From Desulfoluna sp942491485 (GTDB taxonomy: Bacteria; Desulfobacterota; Desulfobacteria; Desulfobacterales; Desulfolunaceae): a stretch of 64,000 nt of DNA. The stretch is from positions 620,001-684,000 of the forward strand of contig CALOAX010000004.1 of the NCBI GenBank assembly GCA_942491485.1, read 5' to 3'. Below are positions 53,646 to 62,640 of this stretch, in pieces (the first letter of the stretch is position 1; each line of letters begins with the position of its first letter). The notes below the pieces were generated by a model. It worked only from the letters and a program-made list of their open reading frames with translations, did not search any database and had not been told where the DNA came from. Both the position numbers and the translations under genes were made by a program.

Positions 53646-53787
53646 GCAGCATGCGTTTATCTGCGAAGGTTTAATTGCCTACGACTTATTAACGTTTCGT
53701 TCATAAGCAGTCGCTGGTATGCATGCCCCCCCTTTTGGCATGTGGTATTTTTTAACTCGGTATAGGGTAGATTATCAGGAGACGTTG

Positions 53788-55437
53788 GTGATTTTGGAAC
53801 GACATACGATAAATTCTGCTCACTGGATGATGATTGTTGGCTTTGTTGTCACAATGTTTATTGCGGGTTGTGGTGGCGGAGGCGGAGGTGAGGGCGCAGG
53901 CACAGGTGGGGTTTCCGGATCGGACTGGACGGTGATGGTCTATCTCGACGGGGACAACAACCTTGAGGGAAATGCCCTGATCGATTTCAATGAGATGGAA
54001 GCCGCCATCGCCAACCCCAATACAAAGATTATTGTTCTGTTCGATCGCTGCAACGGCGAAAATGAAGATCAGGGAGATTGGAAGGGTACACGGCTCTATG
54101 AAATAAACCATGATACCGATTTAAACCGCATCGCCTCGAAGCGTCTTTCTGATACAACCTGGCTGGGCTTGTATGGTGATGAGGCTGATGAGTTGAACAT
54201 GGGGAGTGGTAAGACCCTGAGGGATTTCGTCTCCTTTTGTTCGGCGAATTACCCATCAGACCACACCGCTCTTATCCTTTGGAATCATGGAGACGGATGG
54301 ATACCCGCCTCAGCGGACATCCCTTCCATCGAATCCAAGGGTATCGCTTCTGATCGTGCCAGTAATGAGGACTCTCTTTCGATAAAGGAGGTTGCTTCAG
54401 CTCTTGACGGGCAGGAAGTAGATCTTTTGGGATTCGATGCCTGTTATATGTCTGAGCTGGAGGTGGCGTGGGAACTTCGCAATTCTGCCAGGTACATGGT
54501 GGCCTCTGAAGACATTGAGCCGGGAGACGGCTGGGAGTACACGGAATTATTCAACCGTTTTTCAGGCATGAGTGGGAATGAAAAGACACCTGAGGCGTTG
54601 GCTCGGTGCATTTTTGAGTCGTACATCAACAGCTTCACCGGTGGTTCGGAATACACTCTCGCTGTGTTGGACCTTGCCAAGATGGCACCCCTGGGGGCAG
54701 CCGTGGACGCCCTGGCCGCTGAGATCAAAGGATTGGGTCCTGATGTGGTTACCACGGCACGTTATGGCGTTGTCAACTACAACTACGATAAATGTGTGGA
54801 TCTTCGCCAGTTTGCCGAGGTTTTAGGGGCCTCTGCAGAAGTACGTGCTGCTATTGATGCAGCCCTTTCTCAGGCCGTCATCCTGAACGGGGCCAGGCAC
54901 CTGGAGAAGGCATGCGGCCTCTCCATCTATTTTCCCAAATTCGGTTCCACCTCTTTTGATTATGCTAACTATACCTTCGCAAACCTCGCCTTTGTGCAGG
55001 AGACCCTCTGGCGTGACGCCCTTGATAGCTACAGCGAGAATGCCTTTTACTACACGTTTGAGACGGTTGCTGGAACACCAGGGCTGAATACGCAGCTTGA
55101 TGTTTACACGGATTCCCTTACATTCATCGCGGGAAATGACGATTTAGCCACGCCGTATGGGTTCAGTGGCCTTCGCATTCCAGTGGCTAAGGGGGCTTCT
55201 TATCGCCTGCGCGTTTCCTCACCCGGTAGCTTTTGGCATGCAGCGACACAGGGCAGCTATGGTGTGTATGCCGGAACGGGTCGAGCGACCCCATGTGCGC
55301 CCATTGCAGAGGCAGGCGATACCCACGAACCGGACGATGGGCCTGCGAATGCGTCAATTCTTGACCCGGAGATCGTTCAACCCCACTTCCTGAGCAGCGG
55401 AGATGAAGACTGGGTACGCATCACTGTCCCAGAATAA
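53788..55437 (+). CDS. Clostripain-type (C11) peptidase lipoprotein, C-terminus cut short
   Basis: 549 residues from a GTG at 53788, six bases after AGGAG. A signal sequence ends in a lipobox (MFIAGC followed by a Gly-rich linker), so the protein is anchored in a membrane. The C11 domain has WTVMVYLDGDNNLEG at its start, the catalytic His in LILWNHGDGW, and the catalytic Cys in DLLGFDACYMSELEVA. The C-terminal end (EPDDGPANASILDPEIVQPHFLSSGDEDWVRITVPE) is the beginning of a pre-peptidase C-terminal type beta-domain that stops early. It cleaves peptide bonds after basic residues in known relatives. Confidence 0.88.
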   Translation: MILERHTINSAHWMMIVGFVVTMFIAGCGGGGGGEGAGTGGVSGSDWTVMVYLDGDNNLEGNALIDFNEMEAAIANPNTKIIVLFDRCNGENEDQGDWKGTRLYEINHDTDLNRIASKRLSDTTWLGLYGDEADELNMGSGKTLRDFVSFCSANYPSDHTALILWNHGDGWIPASADIPSIESKGIASDRASNEDSLSIKEVASALDGQEVDLLGFDACYMSELEVAWELRNSARYMVASEDIEPGDGWEYTELFNRFSGMSGNEKTPEALARCIFESYINSFTGGSEYTLAVLDLAKMAPLGAAVDALAAEIKGLGPDVVTTARYGVVNYNYDKCVDLRQFAEVLGASAEVRAAIDAALSQAVILNGARHLEKACGLSIYFPKFGSTSFDYANYTFANLAFVQETLWRDALDSYSENAFYYTFETVAGTPGLNTQLDVYTDSLTFIAGNDDLATPYGFSGLRIPVAKGASYRLRVSSPGSFWHAATQGSYGVYAGTGRATPCAPIAEAGDTHEPDDGPANASILDPEIVQPHFLSSGDEDWVRITVPE

Positions 55438-55699
55438 CCTCTTGATAAGACCACCTATGCTGCTATAATACGAGCTGCCTGTCTTTTGTGAAACCCGAAA
55501 CCCTGGGTGAAGGCACCATACCCGGCGCTCACGTTCTATTATTCCTCATCTTGCTACTGATGCCGGCCAAGGCCTTGCTCCCTTATTAGAAAAATCCTGC
55601 CTTACGATAACAATGACGCCTTGCCGAAGCCTTTGGCATGCACCCTTGTATGCGTGTATGCCCTTAAGGGCCTGCCCGTTGGGCGAATCAGGAGGAGTT

Positions 55700-57904
55700 A
55701 TGGACGCAGCATCTGTCAACACCATGTCGACTGCCTTTGATCTCTTTAGCCACGCTTCCAACTACATGCTTGATGCCTCCCAGCGTTCTGTCCTGTTCTG
55801 GGATGTGCTTCGCAAGCGGGGGAACAATTATCATGAGCACCTTGCAAAAGGGCAGCCCCCGGTATTGATTTTTGATTATGAAATTATCTGTGATGCCCGG
55901 ACGTATGAGAAACCGTGCAACTATGCCATGGCCATCATTCGTGGAAAGCGCGGGAGTGGGGAGGACGGGTTTACCGGCGGGGGCGATCGCCGGGTGGGGG
56001 CCGTTGAAGAAAAAGGGGATCACATCGCCCCGGATCGTCGTCCCATTGTTATCATCGATCCCAGGGCCGGCCACGGTCCGGGAATTGGAGGCTCCAAAGA
56101 GGCCTCTGAAATCGGTCATGCCCTCTCCAACGGACACCCCGTTTATTTTGTGCTCTTTTTTACCAGCCCCGAGCCGGGGCAAACCCTGGCCGATGTAAAG
56201 AATGCTGAGATCCGGTTTTTAGAAGAGGTGGCGAGGCGTCACCCGGACGCGCCTCGCCCGGTGGTGATCGGCAATTGCCAGGGAGGCTGGGCCACCGCCA
56301 TCGTGGCCGCCGACAGACCTGATCTTGCAGGGCCCGTTGTGTTGAACGGTGCCCCCCTTTCCTACTGGTCGGGACTCAATGGAACGAACCCCATGCGATA
56401 CAAGGGAGGGCTCGTGGGGGGTGTCTGGATCAACGACTTTGTGAGTGATCTTGGGGGCGGGGTCTTTGACGGAGCAAACCTTGTCATGAGCATGGAGGGT
56501 CTTAACCCTGGCCATGCCTATTGGTCCAAGCAGTACAACCTCTACAAAAAGGTGGACACCGAAGAACAGCGGTTCCTCGATTTCGAAACATGGTGGGGTG
56601 GTTTTTACCTGCTGACAGGGGATGAGATACACACCATTGTCGCCGATCTCTTTATCGGCAATCACCTGGCCCAAGGGCAATTGAGACTGGAGGACGGTCC
56701 CCCCATTGATCTGAAGCGATTTAACGATCCGGTGGTGGTGTTTGCCTCCAGTGGTGATAACATCACACCCCCACAGCAGGCCCTGAACTGGATTCCCATG
56801 GTGTACAAGTCCGAGGATGAGATCAAGCGCTGCGGTCAGGTGATCGTTTATGTGGTTCACCCGACCATCGGGCATCTGGGGATTTTTGTGGCGAGTTCCA
56901 TTGCCGGCAAAGAGCAGAAAGAGATCATCGGTAGCGTGGAGATGATCCATTACCTCTCGCCGGGTCTCTATGAAATGGAAATTGTGGAGGCCCCGTCAAA
57001 AGAGTGGATGAACGATTACAAGGTGAAGTTCTCGGAGCGCACCATTGAAGACATCCTTGCCTACGACGACGGTCTGGAAGATGAAAAAGCCTTTGAGCTC
57101 GTGGCCTCCATCTCTGAGCGGAACGGCACATTTTATTCACACTGGTTGAGCCCCATGGTTCGCGCCATGGTGACGCCCCTTGCGGCAGAGTGGATGCGCG
57201 AGATGCACCCCATGCGTGTTCAGCGCAGTATCTTTTCCGACAAGAACCCCATGATGAAGCCGGTGAAGGATGCGGCCGAGCTGGTTCGTCGGGTGAGGCG
57301 ACCCGTTGCAGAGGAGAACCCCTTTGTCCAGGTGGAACGCGCGCTCTCCGATATGGTGGTGACCACCCTTAATTGGGGGCAGGCTCTCAGTGACCTGACC
57401 CAGGAGACAGTGTTCCACACCCTCTATGACAACACGGCCATGGCCTGGTTGTATGGGACAGCCCTTGGGCCAACCCCGGCAGAGACTCGGAAAACACAGA
57501 AGAAGGAGAGCCGGGAGAGGCGCAAGGACCGTCGGCAGTGGAATTCGAAAATGGCTGAAGGCGGGTACCCTGAAGGGGCCATTCGCATGATCATCGCCAT
57601 GGCAAGTGCCGACGGCTCCGTGGATGAGGCGGAACTGGCCATGGGGGCACGTATCGTTAAGGCCAGCTGGCGTCTCAAGCGCTTGACCCCCGAAAAACTT
57701 CAGCTGATCGTCAAAGAGCAGTCCCGCATTCTCCAAACCGATTTTGATAAGGCCCTTGAGGCCCTGCCAGAACTGCTGGTTGAAAAAAAGGACCGGGAAC
57801 GGGCCCTGAAACTCGCCACCGACATCGCCTGGGCCGACAACGTTATGGATAAGGCCGAGGGCGCCCTCCTCGCCAGGATGAAAACGATTCTCGATTTGGC
57901 TTAA
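55700..57904 (+). CDS. PhaC-like DUF3141 hydrolase with C-terminal TerB-like domain
   Basis: 734 residues from ATG 55700 (AGGAGGAG upstream). It is related to polyhydroxyalkanoate synthases and belongs to the DUF3141 family. The nucleophile elbow VVIGNCQGGWATAI has a cysteine in the G-x-C-x-GG position; the acid is in VVVFASSGDNITPPQQ, and the histidine is in VHPTIGHLGIFVAS. The last ~130 residues (AIRMIIAMASADGSVDEAELAMGARIV ... AWADNVMDKAEGALLARMKTILDLA) form a TerB-like helical domain, as in the J-domain protein at 51888-52640. It may make or remodel a polyester or related acyl compound; this is inferred from the triad. Confidence 0.88.
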   Translation: MDAASVNTMSTAFDLFSHASNYMLDASQRSVLFWDVLRKRGNNYHEHLAKGQPPVLIFDYEIICDARTYEKPCNYAMAIIRGKRGSGEDGFTGGGDRRVGAVEEKGDHIAPDRRPIVIIDPRAGHGPGIGGSKEASEIGHALSNGHPVYFVLFFTSPEPGQTLADVKNAEIRFLEEVARRHPDAPRPVVIGNCQGGWATAIVAADRPDLAGPVVLNGAPLSYWSGLNGTNPMRYKGGLVGGVWINDFVSDLGGGVFDGANLVMSMEGLNPGHAYWSKQYNLYKKVDTEEQRFLDFETWWGGFYLLTGDEIHTIVADLFIGNHLAQGQLRLEDGPPIDLKRFNDPVVVFASSGDNITPPQQALNWIPMVYKSEDEIKRCGQVIVYVVHPTIGHLGIFVASSIAGKEQKEIIGSVEMIHYLSPGLYEMEIVEAPSKEWMNDYKVKFSERTIEDILAYDDGLEDEKAFELVASISERNGTFYSHWLSPMVRAMVTPLAAEWMREMHPMRVQRSIFSDKNPMMKPVKDAAELVRRVRRPVAEENPFVQVERALSDMVVTTLNWGQALSDLTQETVFHTLYDNTAMAWLYGTALGPTPAETRKTQKKESRERRKDRRQWNSKMAEGGYPEGAIRMIIAMASADGSVDEAELAMGARIVKASWRLKRLTPEKLQLIVKEQSRILQTDFDKALEALPELLVEKKDRERALKLATDIAWADNVMDKAEGALLARMKTILDLA

Positions 57905-57921
57905 GGGCGGGGCAAAAAGCC

Positions 57922-58012
57922 ATGCCTCCGGCGGCGAGGTGAGCCACCTCGAAAGCTTATTGCGAAAGCACGTTGTCCCTCGTTCCTCGGGCCAAAGTGC
58001 TTTCGCCTTCAA
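57922..58012 (+). repeat. GC-rich dispersed element
   Basis: GCCTCCGGCGGCGAGGTGAGCCACCTCGAAAGC, TTGCGAAAGCAC, CCTCGTTCCTCGGGCCAAAGTGCTTTCG. Confidence 0.8.
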
Positions 58013-58065
58013 AGCTGGAGATAGGCTCTACTGTCATATTTGTAGACGTTTTCTGATATCATACA

Positions 58066-58112
58066 CAAAAACGCCATGAAGAACCTGTGCAGGTTTCTCA
58101 TGGCGTTTTTTA
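58066..58112. terminator. Rho-independent terminator (bidirectional)
   Basis: AAAACGCCATGA and TCATGGCGTTTT pair, with inner AACCTG/CAGGTT, and T-runs on both sides. It ends the DUF3141 transcript. Confidence 0.88.
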
Positions 58113-58215
58113 TTGGCAATACGAGCCCATTGAACATGTATAAATATTTTAAAAAGCTTCACCCGCCACAACTCAATGAGTGCAATGCAGAATAATCATC
58201 AGTTCTCATTCATCA

Positions 58216-58525
58216 CGGGCGCAGACCGTCCACGAATGTGATCACCTCGAGGAACGAGGGGGGGGGAGCATTCGCTACCCGCTTTCAAGGTGGTTCACCT
58301 TGCCGCCGGAGGCAGCCAGGTTAAAGATGCCTCCGGCGGCCCTGCCGGGGGCCAACCTTTTAAAAAGGTTGCCAAACAGGTCTTTAAAAAAACCTTGGGC
58401 CAATCTAAAACCTAAGGCAAATGTGATTTGGCCTGAGGAACGAAGGACAAAGCGCATTTGCAACCTGCTTTCAAGGTTTTTTGCATAGTGTGGCTTCGCC
58501 ACCCTTGCCGCCGGAGGCATTTTTT
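58216..58525. repeat. Three GC-rich dispersed elements side by side
   Basis: Reverse copy 58216-58316 (GGGCGCAGACCGTC..CTTTCAAGGTGG..CACCTTGCCGCCGGAGGC), forward copy 58328-58385 (GCCTCCGGCGGCCCTGCCGG..AAAAGGTTGCC), reverse copy 58428-58520 with an insertion between the arms (GTTTTTTGCATAGTGTGGCTTCGCC). No gene in 57905-58575. Confidence 0.8.
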
Positions 58526-58575
58526 TGGCCACTTTAACCATAGAAGGCAAGGTGAGCCACCTTGGGTAGTCTTGT

Positions 58576-59334
58576 TTAACGCAGGTGCGGGATGGTGTGC
58601 CAGTCGAAGCCGAGGAGGGCGGCAGCTTTTCTGTCCACGGCTTTGGGGTCGTGTCCGGCGATGAGGGTGTTTACGGGTGGATCGCAGGTGGGGCCGCCGA
58701 GGTGGTATTCGGCCATGCCCACGGAGGCATCCATGAGGGTGAAGGCCGGGGTGATGTAGGAGTTGAGGTCCATGATCGATTGGTGCATGCGGTTGTGGAA
58801 GAGGGCTTTTTTCCAGATGCCGAACTGCCCGGAGTAGTGGTCCGGAGGCGCAAGGCCGATCATGTTTTTGAGGCTTCCCGTGATATCGGCCAGGGAGTGG
58901 GCCTTGAGGACGGGAAGGGAGATAAGGGTGTGGGTGAAGGCCACTTCGGGCAGGTATATCTCGGGGAACACCTCGCAGGAGGGGTTTTCACGCCGTGTGA
59001 GTGGGGCTGTGTTGAGGTCGATGAGGGGGACACCTGTCTCCCGGGAAAGGGCCGTGTACCCCAGGGCGGCATAGATGTCGTCGGTCTCCTTTGCCATGTC
59101 TCCGCACCCCTCCCCAATGACGATGTCTGCATTGGTCACAGACTTCAGCCAGGTGATGACCGCCCGGACGCAGTCCGGGTGGGTGGTGATGGGAAAGGGA
59201 TCGCTGGTCACCAGGTTCGGTTTGAGAAGGATGGCGTCACAGCCTTTGACCAGTAGCTGTGCCCCGCTTTGGTCGAGAATCGCAGGGACCGACTCGGCGT
59301 AGGAGGTAAAAGGGAGTGTCATGCACGGTGTCAT
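58576..59334 (-). CDS. DUF362 domain protein
   Basis: 252 residues. The DUF362 family is recognised from ILLKPNLVTSDPFPITTHPDCVRAVITWLKS, IVIGEGCGDMAKETDDIYAALGY, LPVLKAHSLADITGSLKNMIGLAPPDHYSGQFG, and IAGHDPKAVDRKAAALLGFDWHTIPHL. Members accompany iron-sulfur or redox proteins, often fused to ferredoxin domains; function is not established. Its ATG overlaps the stop of the ferredoxin-nitroreductase gene (ATGA), so the two products are probably made in equal amounts. Last gene of a three-gene operon. Confidence 0.9.
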   Translation of the reverse strand: MTPCMTLPFTSYAESVPAILDQSGAQLLVKGCDAILLKPNLVTSDPFPITTHPDCVRAVITWLKSVTNADIVIGEGCGDMAKETDDIYAALGYTALSRETGVPLIDLNTAPLTRRENPSCEVFPEIYLPEVAFTHTLISLPVLKAHSLADITGSLKNMIGLAPPDHYSGQFGIWKKALFHNRMHQSIMDLNSYITPAFTLMDASVGMAEYHLGGPTCDPPVNTLIAGHDPKAVDRKAAALLGFDWHTIPHLR

Positions 59335-60251
59335 GGGGCGCTCTCTATCTGGACCACGCGGGGGGTGATCGGTTTTCGTACGGAGGGGCGCCTGTAGGGT
59401 TCATCGGGGTGACCGATGGCAATGACGGCATAGACCGTTTCATTATCCGGGGTCTGGGTCAGGGCCCTCAGTGCCTTGTCGTGGGCAAGGGCCTCTACGG
59501 CAAACCCAACCAGGCAGGTCCCAAGGCCCATGGCGTGGGCAGCCAGAAGAATTTGGTTTGACGCTAAGAGGGCGTCTTCGGCAGGGCAGGAAGCGTCCCT
59601 GGAACAGCTGACGAGGATTGCCGCCGGGGCTCCGTGGAAGAGGCGGTCCCATCTCTCGGTGGTCCAGGAGGCGATGCCCTCTTCAATGCGATCGTGGTAA
59701 TCGGCGTAATAGGCACTGAGCTCCGGTTTGCCCAGTATCTTCAACACTCCGCGAAGGGGGGCGATGCGGGCCAGGCGGTTCAGCTTTTTAAAGAAGGTGA
59801 GAACACCTTCAGCAACACCCTCCACGGATGGACGGTCGGGTAGCAGGGTAAAGTTCCAGAGCTGGGCGTTGGTGCCTGAAGGGGCGGTGGTTCCGATTTT
59901 TACGAGGTCTTGCAGTACCTTCAGGGGGACGGAGTCGTCTGTGAAGTGACGGCACGATCGACGGGATGCCATAAGATGGACGAGGCGTCCCACGTCAAAG
60001 GTGCCGGGGGAGAGCCAGCCCTTTGGTGTCTCAAAGGTTTGATACCCCAGGGTCATGGGTGTGTGACCGGTGAGGGTGATGGCATTCGTCGGGCAGACGG
60101 CCAGGCAGTGACCACAGGAGAGGGAGTCGTCGCCGGTGACGGTGGCTTTGCCGTCCGCAAGGGTCAGGGTGTCGTGGGGGCAGATGTCCACGCAGGCCCC
60201 ACACCCTGTGCAGAGGGCCTCATCGATGACGACATGAACGTCGCGCTTCAT
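59331..60251 (-). CDS. Nitroreductase with N-terminal 2[4Fe-4S] ferredoxin domain
   Basis: 306 residues. The first ~60 carry two [4Fe-4S] cysteine sets (CTGCGACVDICP and CGHCLAVCP). The remainder is an FMN nitroreductase domain with RRSCRHFTDDSVP, TAPSGTNAQLWNFTLL, DALLASNQILLAAHAMGLGTCLVGFA and AVIAIGHPDEPYRRP. Such fusions are common in anaerobes and reduce organic substrates using ferredoxin electrons; the substrate is unknown. It overlaps both neighbours by four bases. Confidence 0.93.
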   Translation of the reverse strand: MKRDVHVVIDEALCTGCGACVDICPHDTLTLADGKATVTGDDSLSCGHCLAVCPTNAITLTGHTPMTLGYQTFETPKGWLSPGTFDVGRLVHLMASRRSCRHFTDDSVPLKVLQDLVKIGTTAPSGTNAQLWNFTLLPDRPSVEGVAEGVLTFFKKLNRLARIAPLRGVLKILGKPELSAYYADYHDRIEEGIASWTTERWDRLFHGAPAAILVSCSRDASCPAEDALLASNQILLAAHAMGLGTCLVGFAVEALAHDKALRALTQTPDNETVYAVIAIGHPDEPYRRPSVRKPITPRVVQIESAP

Positions 60252-61309
60252 TTTGCAGCCTCCTTAAGGTGCGCTCGGGCCTCTTTTTCCGGGCCCAGAA
60301 GGATGGCAATCCACCGGGTGTCGTCCTGGGCTTCCAGGGTGATCTTCAGGGCCATGGTCAGGGGAACAGAGAGGATCATGCCCACAGGGCCCATGATCCA
60401 GCCCCAGAATGCCAGCGAGAGGAACACCACCAGGGTGGAGAGGCCTACGCCACTTCCCATGACACGGGGTTCGATGAGGTTGCCGATGCTCACATTGGTC
60501 ACGACATAGAGGATGCCCACCATCAGGGCGGTCATGGGCCCAAGTTGCACCAGGGCCAGAAGGATGGCCGGGACCGCGGCGATGATGGAACCGATGTTGG
60601 GAACAAAGTTGAAGATAAAGGCAATGAGTGCCCAGATGGCGGGGAAGTCCACTCCGAAGATTTTTAGCCCCACATAGATGACGGCTCCGGTTACGAAGCT
60701 TGTGGAACTTTTGATGGCGAGGTAGTGGCGGATCCCTGACGTAATGCGTTGAAATCCGGCGTGTGAGGCATTTTCGTCTCCGATGGCTGCCTGGAGTTTT
60801 ACGGAAAAGCCCGAGGCCTCCAGCAGGATAAAGACCACCGTCAAAATAATAAAAAAGGTGTTGGTGAAGATTCCGCCGAGGCGGGCGAGAAATCCCCCCA
60901 GGAATGCCATCATGCGTCCCGGATTGATGACGTTTAAGAGGGTTTCATTGTTGATATCGATATGGGCCTGTTGCAGCAGGGGGACCACACTGCTGACCAG
61001 GGCTTCCAGGCGCTCCTGGTAGAGGGGGATGCTTTTTGTAAAGGAGTCGATGGTCCCGGTGATGATGCTGATCAAGAGAAGGAACAGCAGAAGAACGCCA
61101 AAGACGATGACAAGAACCGCCAGGCCAGAGGGAATTTTCTTTTGCTCCATCCAGAAAAGGGGCGGGGAGACAGCCACCGCAACAAACACGGAGAGAAGAA
61201 AAGGAACCAATATGGAGGATGCGGCCTGAATGCCGGCCACCACGACCATAAAACAGGCCAGAGAGAGGAGAATACCGGCTCTGGGGACGTTACCGGAAGG
61301 GGTGTGCAT
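60248..61309 (-). CDS. AI-2E/PerM-family membrane transporter
   Basis: 353 residues from ATG 61309 (AAAGGA upstream); the longer frame to 61486 starts in a repeat. About seven membrane segments, arranged as in PerM/YdgG proteins: LLSLACFMVVVAGIQAASSILVPFLLSVFVAVAVSPPLFWMEQ at the start, a long helical linker, GVDFPAIWALIAFIFNFVPNIGSIIAAVPAILLALVQLGP, NLIEPRVMGSGVGLSTLVVFLSLAFWGWIMGPVGMILSVPLTMALKI. Some members export AI-2 or act in ion homeostasis. First gene of the operon with the nitroreductase and DUF362 genes. Confidence 0.92.
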   Translation of the reverse strand: MHTPSGNVPRAGILLSLACFMVVVAGIQAASSILVPFLLSVFVAVAVSPPLFWMEQKKIPSGLAVLVIVFGVLLLFLLLISIITGTIDSFTKSIPLYQERLEALVSSVVPLLQQAHIDINNETLLNVINPGRMMAFLGGFLARLGGIFTNTFFIILTVVFILLEASGFSVKLQAAIGDENASHAGFQRITSGIRHYLAIKSSTSFVTGAVIYVGLKIFGVDFPAIWALIAFIFNFVPNIGSIIAAVPAILLALVQLGPMTALMVGILYVVTNVSIGNLIEPRVMGSGVGLSTLVVFLSLAFWGWIMGPVGMILSVPLTMALKITLEAQDDTRWIAILLGPEKEARAHLKEAAK

Positions 61310-61454
61310 GAAAGGTGTCCTTTGTGTCAGGGGTAGATAAACGGTCATTGATGGCACATGATGAAAATTGCGGAAATTCTGAGTGAGGATTGTACAACAA
61401 GCTGGCTTGTCGGAAAATAAAAAAACAGGGTAACTATTCAGTTGCCCTGTATAA

Positions 61455-61635
61455 AAGATACCTCCGGCAGCCCTGCCGGGGGGCAAGTTTTTGAAACGTT
61501 TGATAAATATGTCCTAATAAGTGGCTTCCGCGAACTCGCGAATCAAAGGCGGATGCGATTTACCTGAGGAGCGAGGGCAAAGAGTATTCGCAATCCGGGT
61601 TCCAGGGGATCATCCCCTGGTCGCCGGAGCCTTGG
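61455..61635. repeat. GC-rich dispersed elements
   Basis: ACCTCCGGCAGCCCTGCCGG..TTTGAAACGTTTGATAAATATG (61460-61511) and reverse GAGGAGCGAGGGCAAAGAG..GGGTTCCAGGGGATCATCCCCTGGTCGCCGGAGCC (61564-61630). The rest of 61310-61720 has no gene. Confidence 0.75.
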
Positions 61636-61720
61636 CTTTTTGCCGACGTTGACCAATATCAATGATATGGTGTTGATGAGGTTCTGCTGAATAATTCCGG
61701 CCGTACGGCTGCAGGGGGCC

Positions 61721-62629
61721 ATGGAAATGGATCAACCTTCATATCTACGTGCTTTGGGGCAGGGAGCCCTGGATCGGGCCATCACAGAGTCTGAGGCTCT
61801 GCTCTCAGCCTGCACTCTCTGTCCCCGTCGATGTGGCGTGGATCGCACAAGGGGGGAGAAGGGCTTCTGCGGGGTGGGTGCGCGGGCGATTCTGGCGTCG
61901 TATGGCCCGCACTACGGCGAAGAACCATGCCTTGTGGGGACGGGGGGATCGGGAACCCTTTTTTTTGCCGGATGCAATTTAGGGTGTCTTTTCTGCCAGA
62001 ATTGGGAGATCAGCCATGACATGGAAGGGCATGAGGTGGATGACGGGGCTCTTGCTGCTGTGATGCTCGCGGTACAGGAGATGGGATGTGAGAACATCAA
62101 CCTGGTGACGCCCACCCATGTGGTGCCACAGATTTTACGAGCCTTGCGTCTCGCAGCCGGGGCAGGGCTTCGACTGCCCCTGGTGTGGAATTCAGGGGGC
62201 TACGAGTCCGTTGAGACCCTTGGTTTTCTTGAAGGCATTGTGGATATCTACATGCCGGATTTTAAATGGATGGATGCTCAGGCAGGGGAGCGGCTTACCG
62301 GTGTGGCAGATTACCCTGCAAGGGTTTGCGAGGCTCTTCAGGAGATGCAGAGGCAGGTAGGGGACCTGGAGGTGGATACGCGGGCAGTGGCTTCGTCGGG
62401 CTTGCTGGTGCGCCACCTGGTGATGCCGGGGGGCCTCGCGGACGCAGAGGCCGTGGTGCGGTTTTTGGCAGAGCATGTGTCCCCCCGATGCGCTGTCAAT
62501 ATCATGGGGCAGTATCATCCCTGCGGCAAAGTTTATGAGTTTGAGGGGCTGGGGGAACGGGTCTCCGCAGAGACTTACCGTCGTGCTTTGTCCCTTGCCC
62601 GGAGGGCCGGACTGCGGTTGGTCGGATGA
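61721..62629 (+). CDS. PflX-like radical SAM protein
   Basis: 302 residues, AGGGGG before the ATG. It has the radical SAM cluster motif CNLGCLFCQN (CxxxCxxC) at ~residues 86-95 within FFAGCNLGCLFCQNWEIS. An N-terminal cysteine group CTLCPRRCGVDRTRGEKGFCGVG is typical of the PflX/AmrS-type pyruvate-formate-lyase-activating-like family. Further features are NLVTPTHVVPQIL, WNSGGYES, DIYMPDFKW, RHLVMPGG and INIMGQYHP-like VNIMGQYHPCGK. It cleaves SAM to start radical chemistry; the target is unknown. It stands alone. Confidence 0.92.
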   Translation: MEMDQPSYLRALGQGALDRAITESEALLSACTLCPRRCGVDRTRGEKGFCGVGARAILASYGPHYGEEPCLVGTGGSGTLFFAGCNLGCLFCQNWEISHDMEGHEVDDGALAAVMLAVQEMGCENINLVTPTHVVPQILRALRLAAGAGLRLPLVWNSGGYESVETLGFLEGIVDIYMPDFKWMDAQAGERLTGVADYPARVCEALQEMQRQVGDLEVDTRAVASSGLLVRHLVMPGGLADAEAVVRFLAEHVSPRCAVNIMGQYHPCGKVYEFEGLGERVSAETYRRALSLARRAGLRLVG

Positions 62630-62640
62630 TCTGGTGGCCC

